The notes: generated from the sequence alone by a model not told the origin. 64,000 bases of DNA from Pseudoips prasinana (GCA_951640165.1 OX621264.1:7011001-7075000), one strand, 5' to 3'. Shown: positions 1 to 9,865, counted from the stretch's first letter. Program-made: numbers and translations.

Positions 1-85
1 AAAATATTTGAGAGAGTCTTGAATCTCTCAGTTCCAGACGTCGCGTCATGCATATATATACCATATATAAATATACCATATATAT

Positions 86-470
86 GACTGCCTCGTTGGT
101 CTAGCAGTAGCGTGTTCACCCGCAGAAAACGAGGTCCTGGGTTCAAATCCCGGGTCGGGCCGAAAGTGATTTTGGGAGTTTTCTGTAAAAAGTAAAATTT
201 CTCAGCATTAGCCCGAAGTCCCCAAGTTGGTGGTATCATACCCCCGTGCCTCGGAGAGCACGTAAAGCCGTCGGTCCTGTACCTGACCTCTTTCCGGTCG
301 TGTCGCTAGGCGTCCCATCGGATCATGAGAGTGATGGAATAAAAAGTGCTCCTGTGTTTGCGCACACACTTGAGCACTATAATATGTCCCGCGCAGATGG
401 CTAATCTCTATTGAGACTGGCCGCCGTGGCCGGAATTCGGCTAGGAGGACATTATTTTTTATTATATACC
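86..470 (+). repeat. SINE-A copy, tRNA-headed
   Basis: The head carries an A box (TGGTCTAGCAG) and a B box (GGTTCAAATCC) as in a tRNA-derived pol III promoter. A body of about 290 bp and an AT-rich tail after GGAGGACATT follow. At least nine other full or partial copies lie in the window. Confidence 0.8.
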
Positions 471-603
471 ATGTAATTATAATAAAATCATTTTATTATT
501 GTCTCACAATAGGTCTAAGTCTAGTAGGTCTTACAATTAGATAACCTTAAAGATTTCATCACCATCCGCACAGCACCGCACACCGCAACTTTATTTGAAA
601 AAA

Positions 604-1153
604 AAGCGGCCAATACGAGTCAGACTCGCCCATGAAGGGTTCCGTAGCAGCAAGTATTTGAGTTGATTGGACGAAAGGTAAATTGCGGTATACTATTTAT
701 AACGTATTAAAAAAACTACTTACTTGATCTCGTTGAAACCGATTTTCGTATATTTTTTTTAGTTTTATCGGTCTCTTATATTAGAAGTTATACACACACA
801 TTTTACTATTTTAGAAGTGTCTCTCGCGAAAAATAATCAGTTTAGAAAAAATATATATATTAGTAACCTCAATATCATTTTAAGACCTATCCATAGATAT
901 CCCACATGAATGGATTTGATGTAAAAAAAATTTAGTTTCTGTTCTAAGTATGGGAACCCCCAAATTTTTTTTTTTCTATTTTTGTGAGAACATCTATATG
1001 CTGTTCACGGTTACATCGACTTACCAAGTTTAAACACACACTCACAACTCTTAGTTTTGGAAAAAAAGTGGATGTGACATACGGACGGACAGACAGACAG
1101 ATATGACGAATCTATTAGGGTTCCGTTTCTTGCCATTTGGCTACGGAACCCCA
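604..1153 (+). repeat. R580 dispersed repeat, copy 1
   Basis: Non-coding repeat, also at 45222 and 48937. It opens near a palindromic GAGTCxGACTC and closes with a hairpin made by GGGTTCCG and CGGAACCC. Class not determined. Confidence 0.65.
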
Positions 1154-1205
1154 AAAAGTGTACTCGGTATACGGTATACCGAGTACACTTTTTGGGGTTC
1201 CGTAG
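1141..1205. repeat. Perfect 31-bp inverted repeat, 3-nt loop
   Basis: Arms 1141-1171 and 1175-1205 are exact reverse complements around CGG. The left arm is the end of the R580 repeat, so that end was copied in inverse orientation. Confidence 0.9.
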
Positions 1206-1222
1206 GTATCTTTAGGCTTAGG

Positions 1223-1342
1223 TAATAATATATTATAATAAAATAATATATTATTAATAATAGCCAGATGTATTTTAATATATGGTATACGGTATACCAT
1301 CAAAATGTATATTAAAATACCTCTGGCTATTATTACATAAGC
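1223..1342. repeat. Two adjoining AT-rich palindromes
   Basis: A palindrome of TAATAATATATT type is followed by a longer imperfect inverted repeat of about 36-bp arms. Its centre, GGTATACGGTATACC, is the same as that of the neighbouring 31-bp palindrome. Confidence 0.75.
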
Positions 1343-1415
1343 GTAAAGAATGTCATGAATCATTTAAAAAGTATTTGAATGTGTACCTAGTGAATAAGTG
1401 ATATTATAGCTAAAT

Positions 1416-1625
1416 GCTCTCACCGGTCTGTAAGCGATCGGCGAGGTTAAGTAACTTGGCTCGCAGCCAGTCCATGGATGGGTGACCGCCAAAGTGGTTT
1501 AATTTCTGAGCGTCTCCGTGCTTCGGAGGGCACGTTAAGCTGTCGGTCCCGGCGGTAGTCATTAGACAACAGTCGTTAAGCCATATCAAAAGCTTACTAG
1601 GTGGCTTGGTTACCCTACTGTCAGA
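1416..1625 (+). repeat. 5S rRNA-derived SINE, copy 1
   Basis: Residues from about 1440 match the internal promoter half of 5S rRNA: GAGGTTAAGTAACTTGG (A box and intermediate element region) and then GGATGGGTGACCGCC (C box). A non-5S body with TTTAATTTCTGAGCGTCTCC follows. Other copies are near 17.9, 29.6, 32.7, 36.6 and 53.4 kb. Confidence 0.75.
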
Positions 1626-1639
1626 GCTCTCTTGATCAG

Positions 1640-1795
1640 TATGTTTCGCCGGACCGTCTCAACTGGGTCGTGTTGAAACCGGTAGTAGATGAACCTGCTG
1701 AGTTTGTTTCGCTGGGTCTTCTCAGTTGGGGCGCATTGGATCCGGTGATAGCATTAAAGTGCGACCGTCGTTATTAACACAAGGTCCATCATAAT
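1640..1795 (+). repeat. Repeat module next to the 5S SINE
   Basis: Segment with CGTCTCAACTGGGTCG and an ATAATAATA tail. It lies after the 5S unit here but before it in the copy at 36.5-37.0 kb, so it is probably a separate retroposon unit. Confidence 0.5.
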
Positions 1796-1796
1796 A

Positions 1797-2085
1797 ATAA
1801 TACCTTAATATAGACAGAATCATTGAAAATATTGTAGTAAAAACATTAGACTTAAACTAGATAATTAAACATAATCTCTTGACAATAACTTGATACGAGC
1901 TAGCTAAATATCATTGCTATAATAAATTTTTCATATAATGTGTAGGTACCTAAATATCTATGTTACTAGAAATAATAATGTATACAACTATATTACTACA
2001 AACATGTTCGGACTATTTACAAGCGCTTTTTTAAAGTCTACGTGAATAAAAACCTTTTTTATTTCATTATTTTATTTTAAAACAG
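1797..2085 (-). repeat. R400 retroposon 3' end
   Basis: On the minus strand it ends TCTACGTGAATAAAAACC, with a polyadenylation-type AATAAA before an A/T tail, as in a LINE or SINE 3' end. About eight copies occur in the window. Confidence 0.6.
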
Positions 2086-2205
2086 TAGGGTAACCACTGC
2101 CCATACGATAAGTAAGTAAGTACTCCATCAATACAACAAAGAGAGATATAAAAGAGATAACATGAGAGACCGATCTATTATTTTAAGACTTTGATTATCA
2201 ATTGT

Positions 2206-2264
2206 GATCAATTGACGCTAAACTCAGTTCAGCGTCCTGTAGCTGAGTTTAGCGTAAATTGATC
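2206..2264. repeat. Hairpin, about 22-bp arms
   Basis: GATCAATT..ACGCTAAACTCAG pairs with CTGAGTTTAGCGT..AATTGATC around a 15-nt loop. It lies just outside the next foldback element. Confidence 0.7.
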
Positions 2265-2282
2265 GCGTTTAATTATAACGGT

Positions 2283-2521
2283 GAAATCGGCGCTAACTCG
2301 CCGAACATCGATTTCTAAATAACGTTCAAATAAATAAAGGTTATAAATGACTTAACCAATCGTTAAATCGGCTTCGACGTTGACAATCGATGCCGGACTA
2401 TTTATGACGTCACATGTGGTCATGGAAGCCGATTTAACGATTGATTAAGTCATTATTAACCTTTATGTATTTGAACGCCATTTAAGAAATCGATGTTCGG
2501 CGACTTAGCCGGTAGAGCTCC
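2283..2521. mobile_element. CAGG-site foldback MITE, copy 1 (worn)
   Basis: Arms of about 100 bp carry GTTAAATCGGCTTC and its inverse around a short loop. The right end reads GCCGGTAGAGCTCC, a mutated GAGCCCC terminus. Confidence 0.75.
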
Positions 2522-2547
2522 TGGCGTTACTTTGCGGAAATCCATAA

Positions 2548-2896
2548 CAATCAAAATACAAAATCAATATGTAGTGTTAATTCCGCTAATTGTCAGTTTA
2601 ATCATGCCGGGATGCAATTTGCACCGCCCTCCCGCCCCAAAAAATATGCATATGCAAGAAGCACAATATAAAAAGCAAATTATATGCACCAGTACGATAC
2701 CCAACACGTGTTTCAGACCTCCACGGACCATTCTCAAGGGCTGCTAACTCGTCGAGTGCTCGAATGAGACTTTTTATATTGTCTTTCTTGCATGTGCATA
2801 TTTTTGCAAGCGGTGGTGCAAATTTCATCCCGGCATGATTAAACTGACAATTAGCGGAATTAACACGATATATTGATTTGGTATTTTGATCAACAT
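2548..2896. mobile_element. Foldback element, about 115-bp arms
   Basis: The segment at 2551-2660 recurs inverted at 2768-2895 (shared TTAATTCCGCTAATTGTCAG). The middle is non-coding. Target duplication not clear; superfamily unknown. Confidence 0.7.
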
Positions 2897-2907
2897 GGTA
2901 GCCAAGG

Positions 2908-3110
2908 TACATCCACAGCTGGACAAAAGCCTCCCCAAAGAATGGGAGGATATGCCATAATCGCCACGCTTTGCAGACGGGTTGGCGATCGCTGTTTTAT
3001 GGTGATAATTCACAGAAGAACCTAAGTATTTCCTCGGTCGATTTCTACGCACCCCACGGGATGAGATGGGGTGATGATATTCTATGCCGCCACCGCACAG
3101 CAGCTTTGAT
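2908..3110 (+). repeat. RTE-tail repeat
   Basis: Carries CAGCTGGACAAAAGCCTCC, the end of an RTE reading frame seen at 47.5 kb, and TTCTACGCACCCCACGGGAT. One of about ten copies. Confidence 0.65.
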
Positions 3111-3173
3111 TATAATAGTAGCTAGTTATCCATTCAAAATATTAATTAGCATCTAAAATTACATTTTACATTG

Positions 3174-3412
3174 CCTGTTGGCGTGGTTGGTGCTTGCTTT
3201 TCACGCCGGAGGTCGTGGGTTCGATTCCCACCCAGGACAGATATTTGTGTGCATGAACATGTCTGTTTGTCCTGAGTCGGGGTGTATTTATCTATATAAG
3301 TATGTAATTACAAAAAAATATATATACATATGTACTATACCTATCAGTTATCTGGTTTCCATAGTACAAGCTTTGCTTAGTTTGGGATCAGAATATGGCA
3401 ATGTCCCAGGAT
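3174..3412 (+). repeat. SINE-C copy, tRNA-headed
   Basis: B box GGGTTCGATTCCCACC, then GGACAGATATTTGTGTGCAT, and a tail with CCATAGTACAAGCTTTGC and TGTCCCAGGATATT. Confidence 0.8.
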
Positions 3413-3515
3413 ATTTATTTAAATTATAATCAGCTACTTTGAAGTAGCTGATTATAATTTAAATAAATATCCCGGGACATTTTGTTATGTCCGATTTGAA
3501 TCGGACATAACAAAA
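3402..3515. repeat. Two consecutive near-perfect palindromes with TG loops
   Basis: Arms 3402-3439/3442-3479 (38 bp, one mismatch) and 3480-3496/3499-3515 (17 bp, exact). Both have the dinucleotide TG as loop. The first uses the 3' end of the SINE-C copy as its left arm. Confidence 0.9.
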
Positions 3516-3598
3516 TTGACAATAAGCTCGAATCCAAAGAGCAATGGAATTTCGGAATAACCCTGCTTGATCGAATCAGAAACGTTACAATCCGCAGG

Positions 3599-3733
3599 CG
3601 AAAGCCAGCACATCCAGCTACTCCAATCTGTCAAATTTTTATTATAGAATTTCAACTTTATCATATAAGCATAAGGTTCACTTTCAATTGGGGAAATTTG
3701 ACAGATTGGGGTAGCTAAATGTGCTGGCGTCTG
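3599..3733. mobile_element. 135-bp TA-site MITE, copy 1
   Basis: Right end GGCGTCTG followed by TA; left end worn. Same family as the exact 135-bp copies at 40406, 41985 and 45053. TIRs of about 40 bp and the TA target suggest a Tc1/mariner partner. Confidence 0.7.
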
Positions 3734-3776
3734 TACGATACATCATGTATTCGATGACCGCAATAATTATATTAAA

Positions 3777-3950
3777 CTAGCTGTGCCCCGCGGTGTTACC
3801 CGCGTTAAATTTAATAATTTTTCTTTGCTATAAACCTCACGGAGCCCGAGACCTTTCCAACGAATGCAAAACCGTGGAAATCGGTTCGTGCGTTCTGGAG
3901 TTATAGCGTCAGGAAGGAAAACCCGACTTATTTTTATATAGTAGAGATCT
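3777..3950 (-). mobile_element. Helitron-like fragment (A type)
   Basis: In reverse orientation it ends with the hairpin GCGGGTAACACCGCGGGG then CACAGCTAG and T. Its interior differs from the other A copies. Confidence 0.5.
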
Positions 3951-4313
3951 TGAATAAGATACGTCTAAAATTTTAATTTTATACGTCAATAACTTGGCAG
4001 AACATGGCGGATTATCTTTATATCGGCATAACATACAAACTCACAGACATACATACAGAATAAACCAAAAACACTTCATTAATTTTTATTATACTTAGAT
4101 TTACCTAATTCAATAGGTGTAAGTTTTTTATTATTTTATTATTTTCTCTACTGTGTCTTATAGAAGAGCGGAACCTTCCAACACAGGCATTGCATGCTTA
4201 AAGGAAGGGTCCAATCAATTACGCAATGTAAACCTGAACTGAAATAAACTTTTTTACTTTACTTTTTACTTTTTTACTTACTAACACTTGTGTAGCTAGC
4301 AGCTAGAACCTAT

Positions 4314-4479
4314 CTAGCTGTGCCCCGCGGTTTTAGCGTACCTATGTGTTCGGATATAACTATAAGCTATATTACTACAAATTTTTCATCAAAATCCGTT
4401 GGGTAGTTTTTGCGTGAAAGAGCAACAAACATTCATACATCCATCCATACTCACAAACATTCGCATTTATAATATTAAT
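4314..4479 (-). mobile_element. Helitron A copy
   Basis: Runs from CTAG at 4314 to ATTAATATTATAAATGCG (reverse strand). Short, non-coding and non-autonomous. Confidence 0.6.
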
Positions 4480-4672
4480 AGCTGTTCCCCGCGGTTTTCC
4501 CCGCGCTTAACTATATAAATTATAGCCTATGTCCTAATCCAAGGTGTCAGCTAACTCCATACCAAATTTTATTAAATTCGCTCCAGCCGTTTATACGTGA
4601 CACAAACACAAACATACACTCTCACAAGTCACACACTCACAAACTTGCGCCTTTATAATATTAGTAGGAGAA
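4480..4672 (-). mobile_element. Helitron A copy, terminal CTAG lost
   Basis: CCCCGCGGTTTTCCCCGCG at one end and TTATAATATTAGTAGGA at the other. Directly abuts the preceding copy. Confidence 0.55.
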
Positions 4673-4703
4673 CATTAAATGAGACATTTGATACACTAAT
4701 TTG

Positions 4704-4913
4704 AGGACATTTTTAACCGACTTCAAAAGGAGGAGGTTCTCAAGTTCACCGGTTTTTTTTAATGTATGTACACCGATTACTCGGAGATTTATGATTTACG
4801 TGATTCTTTTTTATGTACTATTTGATAACAGTACGATTTGATAGCACCCTGGATTAACACATAGGCTATAATTTATAAAGTTTATCGCGGGTAAAACCGC
4901 GGCGCACAGCTAG
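4704..4913 (+). mobile_element. Helitron-like composite with A-type 3' end
   Basis: Ends GGTAAAACCGCGGCGCACAG then CTAG and T. The 5' part has AACCGACTTCAAAAGGAGGA, unlike the other A copies, so the ends are of different origin. Confidence 0.5.
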
Positions 4914-5204
4914 TCAAACTATAATTACAGTACTTAAAAATACGCAGCAAGACATTATTTATCTCTATTAATAGATTAAGACTTGAATAATCATAATTTA
5001 TGTATATATTATCAAAGCAATGTCGTAGAAAAGTCACGTAGTACGAATGGACAGACCACAAGGTCATTGTGCATTAAATAAATATCATTATTAATCATTA
5101 ATAGCTTGCGCAGACGACGGATAATAGAGGACAAAATGTGCTGTGTGGTGACGGCATCTTCTTTTCTTTTTTTTATGGGGACTAGTTCCTCCCTCTTAAA
5201 TAAA

Positions 5205-5470
5205 AAAAAAAAAAAAGGTTTTTATTCACGTAGACTTTAAAAAAGCGCTTGTAAATAGTCAGAACATGTTTGTAGTGATATAGTTATATACATTATTATT
5301 TCTAGTAACATAGATATTTATGTAGGTACACATTGTACCTATTGATTGTATGAAAACATTTATAAAATTCATTTTATTATAGCAATGATATTTAGCTAGC
5401 TCGTATCAAGTTATTGTCAAGAGATTATGTTTAATTATCTAGTTTAAGTCTAATATTTTTACTACACCTT
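5205..5470 (+). repeat. R400 retroposon copy
   Basis: GGTTTTTATTCACGTAGACT to TTTAATTATCTAGTTTAAGT; the sense strand is probably minus, because the complement carries AATAAA. Confidence 0.6.
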
Positions 5471-5474
5471 TTTA

Positions 5475-5775
5475 CCCACCACTGCAACTCCTGTAAGCCA
5501 GGATCAACAGTGGCACACAATGAAATGTTACTAAGCGGTGAGGCTCAGGCATGTCCCGGGGAACCGATGTTACTGTCTTGGAACCCGCAACGAATTTAAT
5601 CAGAAAGAAACAAGGAGGAATTGAAAATGAATAGTTCCACTTCCCTCCAGAGCAAATCGGGAGACAGAATGATATAAAGAGGCTATAGCCTCATAAATCG
5701 AGAGAATCGCAACTAGAGAAGCCAGCTGCAAAAGCACCGAGAATCAATTTAAGGGTCCTAAGTGAGCTGTTATAT
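5475..5775 (-). repeat. Q retroposon copy
   Basis: Matches in reverse the 306-bp retroposon at 49741 (TGAGGCTCAGGCATGTCCCG here). No coding capacity seen. Confidence 0.6.
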
Positions 5776-5871
5776 TTGATTCCAGTAGTAGGGATGGTAA
5801 AAGCGCTTAAACGCACGGAAGTTGTTCCTTGTTGTTACAAGAATATTGTTATTAAATAATGTGTAATGTTA

Positions 5872-6085
5872 TCATCAACTCATTTCGTGGGGGGGCGTAG
5901 AAATCGCCCGAGGGAATACCTACCAGACAACGAGCAGCAGCGTTTTTCTATGAACTATGACCATCAAACTGCGATCGCCAACCCGTGTGCCAAGCGTGGC
6001 GATTATGGCATTTTCCACCATTCTTTGGGGGAGGCTTTTGTCCAACAGTGGACGTACTTTAGCTGACATGATGATGATGATGAGC
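5872..6085 (-). repeat. RTE-tail repeat
   Basis: Reverse copy with GCGATCGCCAACCCGTGTGC and a terminal (ATG) run at 6066-6081, the simple tail of the retroposon. Confidence 0.65.
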
Positions 6086-6100
6086 TCTTATTATTACTGA

Positions 6101-6486
6101 CACTGCCTCGTTGGTAGCGTGTTCACCCGCAGAGAACGAGGTCATGGATTCAAATCCTGGTTCGAGCCAAAAGTGATTTTGGGACATATCTGTAAAAAGA
6201 AAAATTTCTTAGCATCAGCCCGAAGTCTGGGAGTTGGCGGTATTATACCCCCGAGGAGAGTCTCTCCGAGGAGAGCACGTAAAGCCGTCGGTCCTGTATC
6301 TGACCTCTTTCCGGTTGTGTCGCAAGGCGTCCCATCGGATCATGAGAGTGATGGAATAGAAAGTGCTCCTGTGTTTGCGCACACACTTGAGCACTATAAA
6401 TGTCCCGCGCAGATGGTTAATCTCTATTGAGACTGGCCACCGTAGCCGGAATTCGGCTTGGAGGACATTATTATTATTATTATTAC
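6101..6486 (+). repeat. SINE-A copy
   Basis: tRNA-like head (small A-box deletion), full body, and GGAGGACATTATTATTATT tail. Confidence 0.8.
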
Positions 6487-6605
6487 TGACCACGGGTGGC
6501 AAGTTTATCCGCGTATGCCACCAGATGACATGAGGGTATTGCGTGGAAGTACAACCTTCTAGTGGTACTATCAACAGCGTGCCGCGGATATTATCTTCTA
6601 TATAC

Positions 6606-6763
6606 GACGGTCACCGTAGCCTAGTTGGTAGTGCTCCTACCTACGAAGCTGGTGGTCCTGGGTACTTCAAATATTTGCACTTACCGGGATTCGGTAAGTG
6701 CAAATATTTGTGTGTTGAGGACGAATATTTGTTTCTGAGTCATGGATGTTTTCTATACAATTA
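6606..6763 (+). repeat. SINE-B copy, 5' half
   Basis: tRNA-like head GTAGCCTAGTTGGTAGTGCT. The element is cut at TA by mariner copy 1 and resumes at 8046. The B-box region is replaced by an inverted copy of its downstream sequence. Confidence 0.75.
6668..6710. repeat. 19-bp palindrome replacing the SINE B box
   Basis: Arms 6668-6686 and 6692-6710 are exact inverses around GGATT. In intact SINE-B copies this place reads GGTTCGAATCCCGGTAAG, so this copy has lost its B box. Confidence 0.85.
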
Positions 6764-8045
6764 GGTCTTTACCTATGAAATTGCCGTTCTGCAGTACTGG
6801 CCATTTCAAATCAAAATAATTTTTGTTTGGCTAAGAATTCTAATTTCAAATTAATTTTATTTTAAAAACATGGATTCTTTTTTCCAAAAGTAGTCATTTC
6901 TTTATTGATTAGTGTTACATTTTCATCGCATTTCAATCTTTTTCGTCATCATGGATACGTTAAAAATTCGAGTAATTATGGAATATGAGTACCGTCGTGG
7001 CAGCAACGCGGCACAAGCGGCACGCAACATCAACGACGTTTACGGAGCTAACACTACAAACCAACGCACCACCTGTTATTGGTTTGCTCGCTTCCGTTCT
7101 GGAAATTTCGACCTGAAAAATGAACCTCGCGGTCGTCCGAAGACTTTGGTCGACAATGACGAATTAAAGGCGGTTGTGGAAGCTGATGATACACAATCTA
7201 CGGCTGAATTAGCAGCAGCTTTCGACGTTAGCGTCAAAACAATATTGGTCCATTTGCGTCAAATTGGCAAGGTAAAAAAGCTTGACAAATGGGTGCCCCA
7301 CGAACTCAATGATCGCCAGCGCGAAGTACGCGTCGAGACGTGCCTTGCACTGCTCAACAGACACACAAATGAAGGAATTTTGAACCGCATTGTTACCTGC
7401 GATGAAAAATGGATTCTGTTTGATAACCGCAAGCGCTCAGCAAGTTGGTTGGATCCTGGTTCAGCACCTAAACAATGCCCTAAACGAAAACTTACCCCTA
7501 GAAAAGTGATGGTCACTGTTTGGTGGTCTAGCGCCGGTGTGATTCATCACAGCTTCTTACCAAACGGGGTGAGCATTACTGCAGATGTGTACTGTGAAGA
7601 ACTGAGCACAATGATGGAGAAGCTGGCGCATCTCCAACCAGCATTGGTCAATCGCTCGTCTCCGCTGCTCCTGCACGACAACGCGCGACCTCATACTGCA
7701 CAGCAGACGGTCTCCAAGTTGCAAGAACTGGGGTTGGAAGCTCTCCGTCATCCGCCCTACTCACCAGACCTTGCGCCTACAGACTACTACTTTTTCCAGA
7801 ATTTGGATAACTTCTTGGCGGGAAAAAAATTCAATACCCGAGAGGCAGTACAAAATGCCTTTGAAGAATTTGTTGCCTCCCGTCCAGCTGATTTCTTTAA
7901 GAAGGGCATCAATAAACTGCCACTGCGATGGCAAAGATGCATTGATTGCATGGGTGATTACTTCGATTAATACAAATAAAAAAATTCATGAAAAAAATTC
8001 GTTTAAATTTTTTCATACAAAACGGCAATTTCATAGGTAAAGACC
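6764..8045 (+). mobile_element. Mariner copy 1 (cecropia type), intact
   Basis: 1282 bp with TIRs starting GGTCTTTACCTATGAAAT, flanked by TA on both sides, inserted in a SINE-B. It holds one uninterrupted transposase gene. Copies 2 and 3 at 19338 and 50794 are nearly identical. Confidence 0.95.
6951..7970 (+). CDS. Mariner transposase, full length
   Basis: Predicted 339-residue cut-and-paste transposase. I start at the ATG at 6951; the open frame extends 13 codons upstream, but only from a GTG. Seen in order: an N-terminal double helix-turn-helix region (residues about 1-110), the linker motif WVPHEL near residue 120, then the DDE/D core with CDEKW (first Asp), LLHDNARPH (second) and YSPDLAPTDY (third). 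The second and third Asp are separated by 34 residues, the DD34D spacing of mariners. The wording around IGKVKKLDKWVPHEL and VTCDEKWIL matches what I know of the cecropia subfamily, which includes Hsmar1/SETMAR. The length is usual for mariners and all catalytic Asp are present, so it could be active. It sits alone between TIRs. Confidence 0.95.
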   Translation: MDTLKIRVIMEYEYRRGSNAAQAARNINDVYGANTTNQRTTCYWFARFRSGNFDLKNEPRGRPKTLVDNDELKAVVEADDTQSTAELAAAFDVSVKTILVHLRQIGKVKKLDKWVPHELNDRQREVRVETCLALLNRHTNEGILNRIVTCDEKWILFDNRKRSASWLDPGSAPKQCPKRKLTPRKVMVTVWWSSAGVIHHSFLPNGVSITADVYCEELSTMMEKLAHLQPALVNRSSPLLLHDNARPHTAQQTVSKLQELGLEALRHPPYSPDLAPTDYYFFQNLDNFLAGKKFNTREAVQNAFEEFVASRPADFFKKGINKLPLRWQRCIDCMGDYFD

Positions 8046-8180
8046 TATTATTTAAGTATTTATCTATCTATATAAGTATGTATATCGTCGCCTGGTACCC
8101 ATAGTACAAGCTTTGCTTAGTTTGGGGCTAGAATGATCTGTGTGACATTGTCCCTAAATATTATTATTATTATTATTATA
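8046..8180 (+). repeat. SINE-B copy, 3' half
   Basis: Continuation of the SINE interrupted by mariner copy 1: CCATAGTACAAGCTTTGC and a TGTCCCTAAATATTATT tail. Confidence 0.75.
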
Positions 8181-8219
8181 TATAGTCTACCAGTATCCCT
8201 CGTTTCATTACCCTTAATC

Positions 8220-8361
8220 ATTTGAAATAACTACAAGTGACGCATTGATAAACATAAATTATGCGGTCTGGGGGCATTCGGCGGCGCCACTGCGCCACTC
8301 TGCATACAAATCTGCGCGCCATCTAGAGACTTTCAAGGGTTATTCACGCCAAAACATCTTA
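8220..8361 (+). repeat. Segment X, first copy
   Basis: About 140 bp with CATAAATTATGCGGTCTGG, repeated at 8999-9135. Each copy runs straight into a Helitron 5' terminus. Confidence 0.75.
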
Positions 8362-8998
8362 TCTATACATATGTTACCGGCCAAACTCGATTTCAGGACA
8401 AACTAGTTTTGCCTAGGATAAACTAGTTCATCCTATACGCTATAGGATTGACTAGTATAGCCTAGTCAAACTAATTTGTCCTAAACCCGATAGGATAAAT
8501 CAGTTTAAGAAGATACTAGGTTTTTTTCAAATTTTTAAAATCACATTTTATGTTATAAAAAAAATATTTTTATTGCTGAACTCTCTTTAGCGGCGGCGCG
8601 CGCATGCTGTAACAGCCGTGCTGAGCCCTATTTTCAACGTCTAATTAAAATTATAAATAATGGAGATCGAGTTCCGGGACTTTGGCTTTTTTTATTGGAA
8701 ATATCCTCCTCTTTATCCTCCTTTTTTCAAAATTGCTTAAATGTTAATATTTTTCAAGTTATTAACAAAAGACGAAATACCATTTTTTTTTCATCTTATT
8801 TTGTTAATAACAATTGCAATTTTTAACCTACACCAAAATCCTTCAAAAACATTTTTCTCTCTATTTTTCTCTCATCTCATCATCATCTCATCTTTATCTC
8901 TATTTTTCACGTTTTTGGACTTGTTGACTAGACTAACGGGGGAGGAGGTATGATAATGGTTAAAATTTAACCCGGGTAAAACCGCGGGGCACAGCTAG
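8362..8998 (+). mobile_element. Helitron with unrelated interior
   Basis: Starts TCTATACATAT after A and ends GCACAGCTAG before T, with a GGGTAAAACCGC hairpin just inside. The interior (about 580 bp) is not that of Helitron B and includes an inverted repeat at 8395-8500. No Rep/helicase gene. Confidence 0.5.
8395..8500. repeat. Inverted repeat built of AGGATAAACTAGTT-like units
   Basis: AGGACAAACTAGTTT and AGGATAAACTAGTTC on one side pair with inverted versions on the other, around CTATACGCTATAG. Confidence 0.7.
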
Positions 8999-9135
8999 TT
9001 TGAAATAACTACCTACAAGTTACGCATGATAAACATAAATTATGCGGTCTGGAGGCATTGGGCGGCGCCACGGCGCATACGATTCCACGCGCCATCTAGT
9101 AACTTTCAAGGGTTTATCACGCCAAAACATCTATA
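8999..9135 (+). repeat. Segment X, second copy
   Basis: Begins directly after the CTAG of the preceding Helitron and ends at the A before the next one. Confidence 0.75.
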
Positions 9136-9452
9136 TCTATACATATAATAAAATCGTGGAAAAGTCAAAACTGTACATTGAATATTTTTTTAAAAGGATA
9201 CTTGGGGCCTGATTTACAATCGACATCGAAGCCAACACTAAAGATAGTGTTTAGAATTTTTGTCTGTTTGTCTGTATGTATGTCCAGGCTAAACTCAAAA
9301 AGTACTGCATGGATTTACTACAAATTTTGCATGAAAATTACTAAGAGTTCGGGTCAACATTTAGGATACATATTATCACGCCATCACCTACGGGGGAGGA
9401 GCTTTGATAATTTATAAAATTTAACGCGGGTAAAACATCGGAGCACGTCTAG
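9136..9452 (+). mobile_element. Helitron B copy, complete
   Basis: 317 bp. 5' TCTATACATATAATAAAA, 3' GAGCACGTCTAG, inserted between A and T, as known for Helitrons. Non-coding. Confidence 0.65.
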
Positions 9453-9464
9453 TTTAAAATAAAC

Positions 9465-9665
9465 AAAAAAGATTTTTATTCAAGTAGACTTCAAAAAAGC
9501 GCTTGTAAATAGTCAGAACATGTTTGTAGTAATATAGTTAAGTATACATAATTATTTCTAGTTAGATATAGATATTTAGGTACACGGATTGTTAAAACAT
9601 TTATAAAATTTATTTTATAATTGTAATGATATTTAGCTAGCTTGTATTAAGTTGTTGTCAAAGAG
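9465..9665 (+). repeat. R400 retroposon copy
   Basis: Same order as the copy at 5205: TTTTTATTCAAGTAGACTTC to TATTAAGTTGTTGTCAA. Confidence 0.6.
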
Positions 9666-9850
9666 AGTTTCATCATCATCATGTCAGCCAAATTACGTCC
9701 TTTGCTGGACAAAAGCCTCTACAAAGAATGGGTGGATATGTCACAATTGCCACTATCGCCTCAAAAGACGGGTTGGCGATCGCATATGTATGGTCATAGT
9801 TCAAAGAAAAACGCTGCTGCCTGTTCTCTGGTACGAATTCTCTCGAACCG
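9666..9850 (+). repeat. RTE-tail repeat
   Basis: ATCATCATCATGTCAGCC, then CTGGACAAAAGCCTCTAC and GTTCTCTGGTACGAATTC. No open frame of note. Confidence 0.6.
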
Positions 9851-9865
9851 TATTAAAAACTCGTA

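Noticed and set aside
86..160. tRNA gene at the SINE-A head (and similar heads of SINE-B, C and D)
   Set aside because: Each tRNA-like head is followed by a conserved SINE body and recurs many times; the cloverleaf is not intact.
1416..1500. Functional 5S rRNA gene
   Set aside because: Only the middle promoter part matches. The 5' and 3' thirds are missing and there is no T-run terminator at the proper place.
7259..7751. Minus-strand frames of 85 and 64 codons inside mariner
   Set aside because: Shadows of the transposase gene, repeated in every copy.
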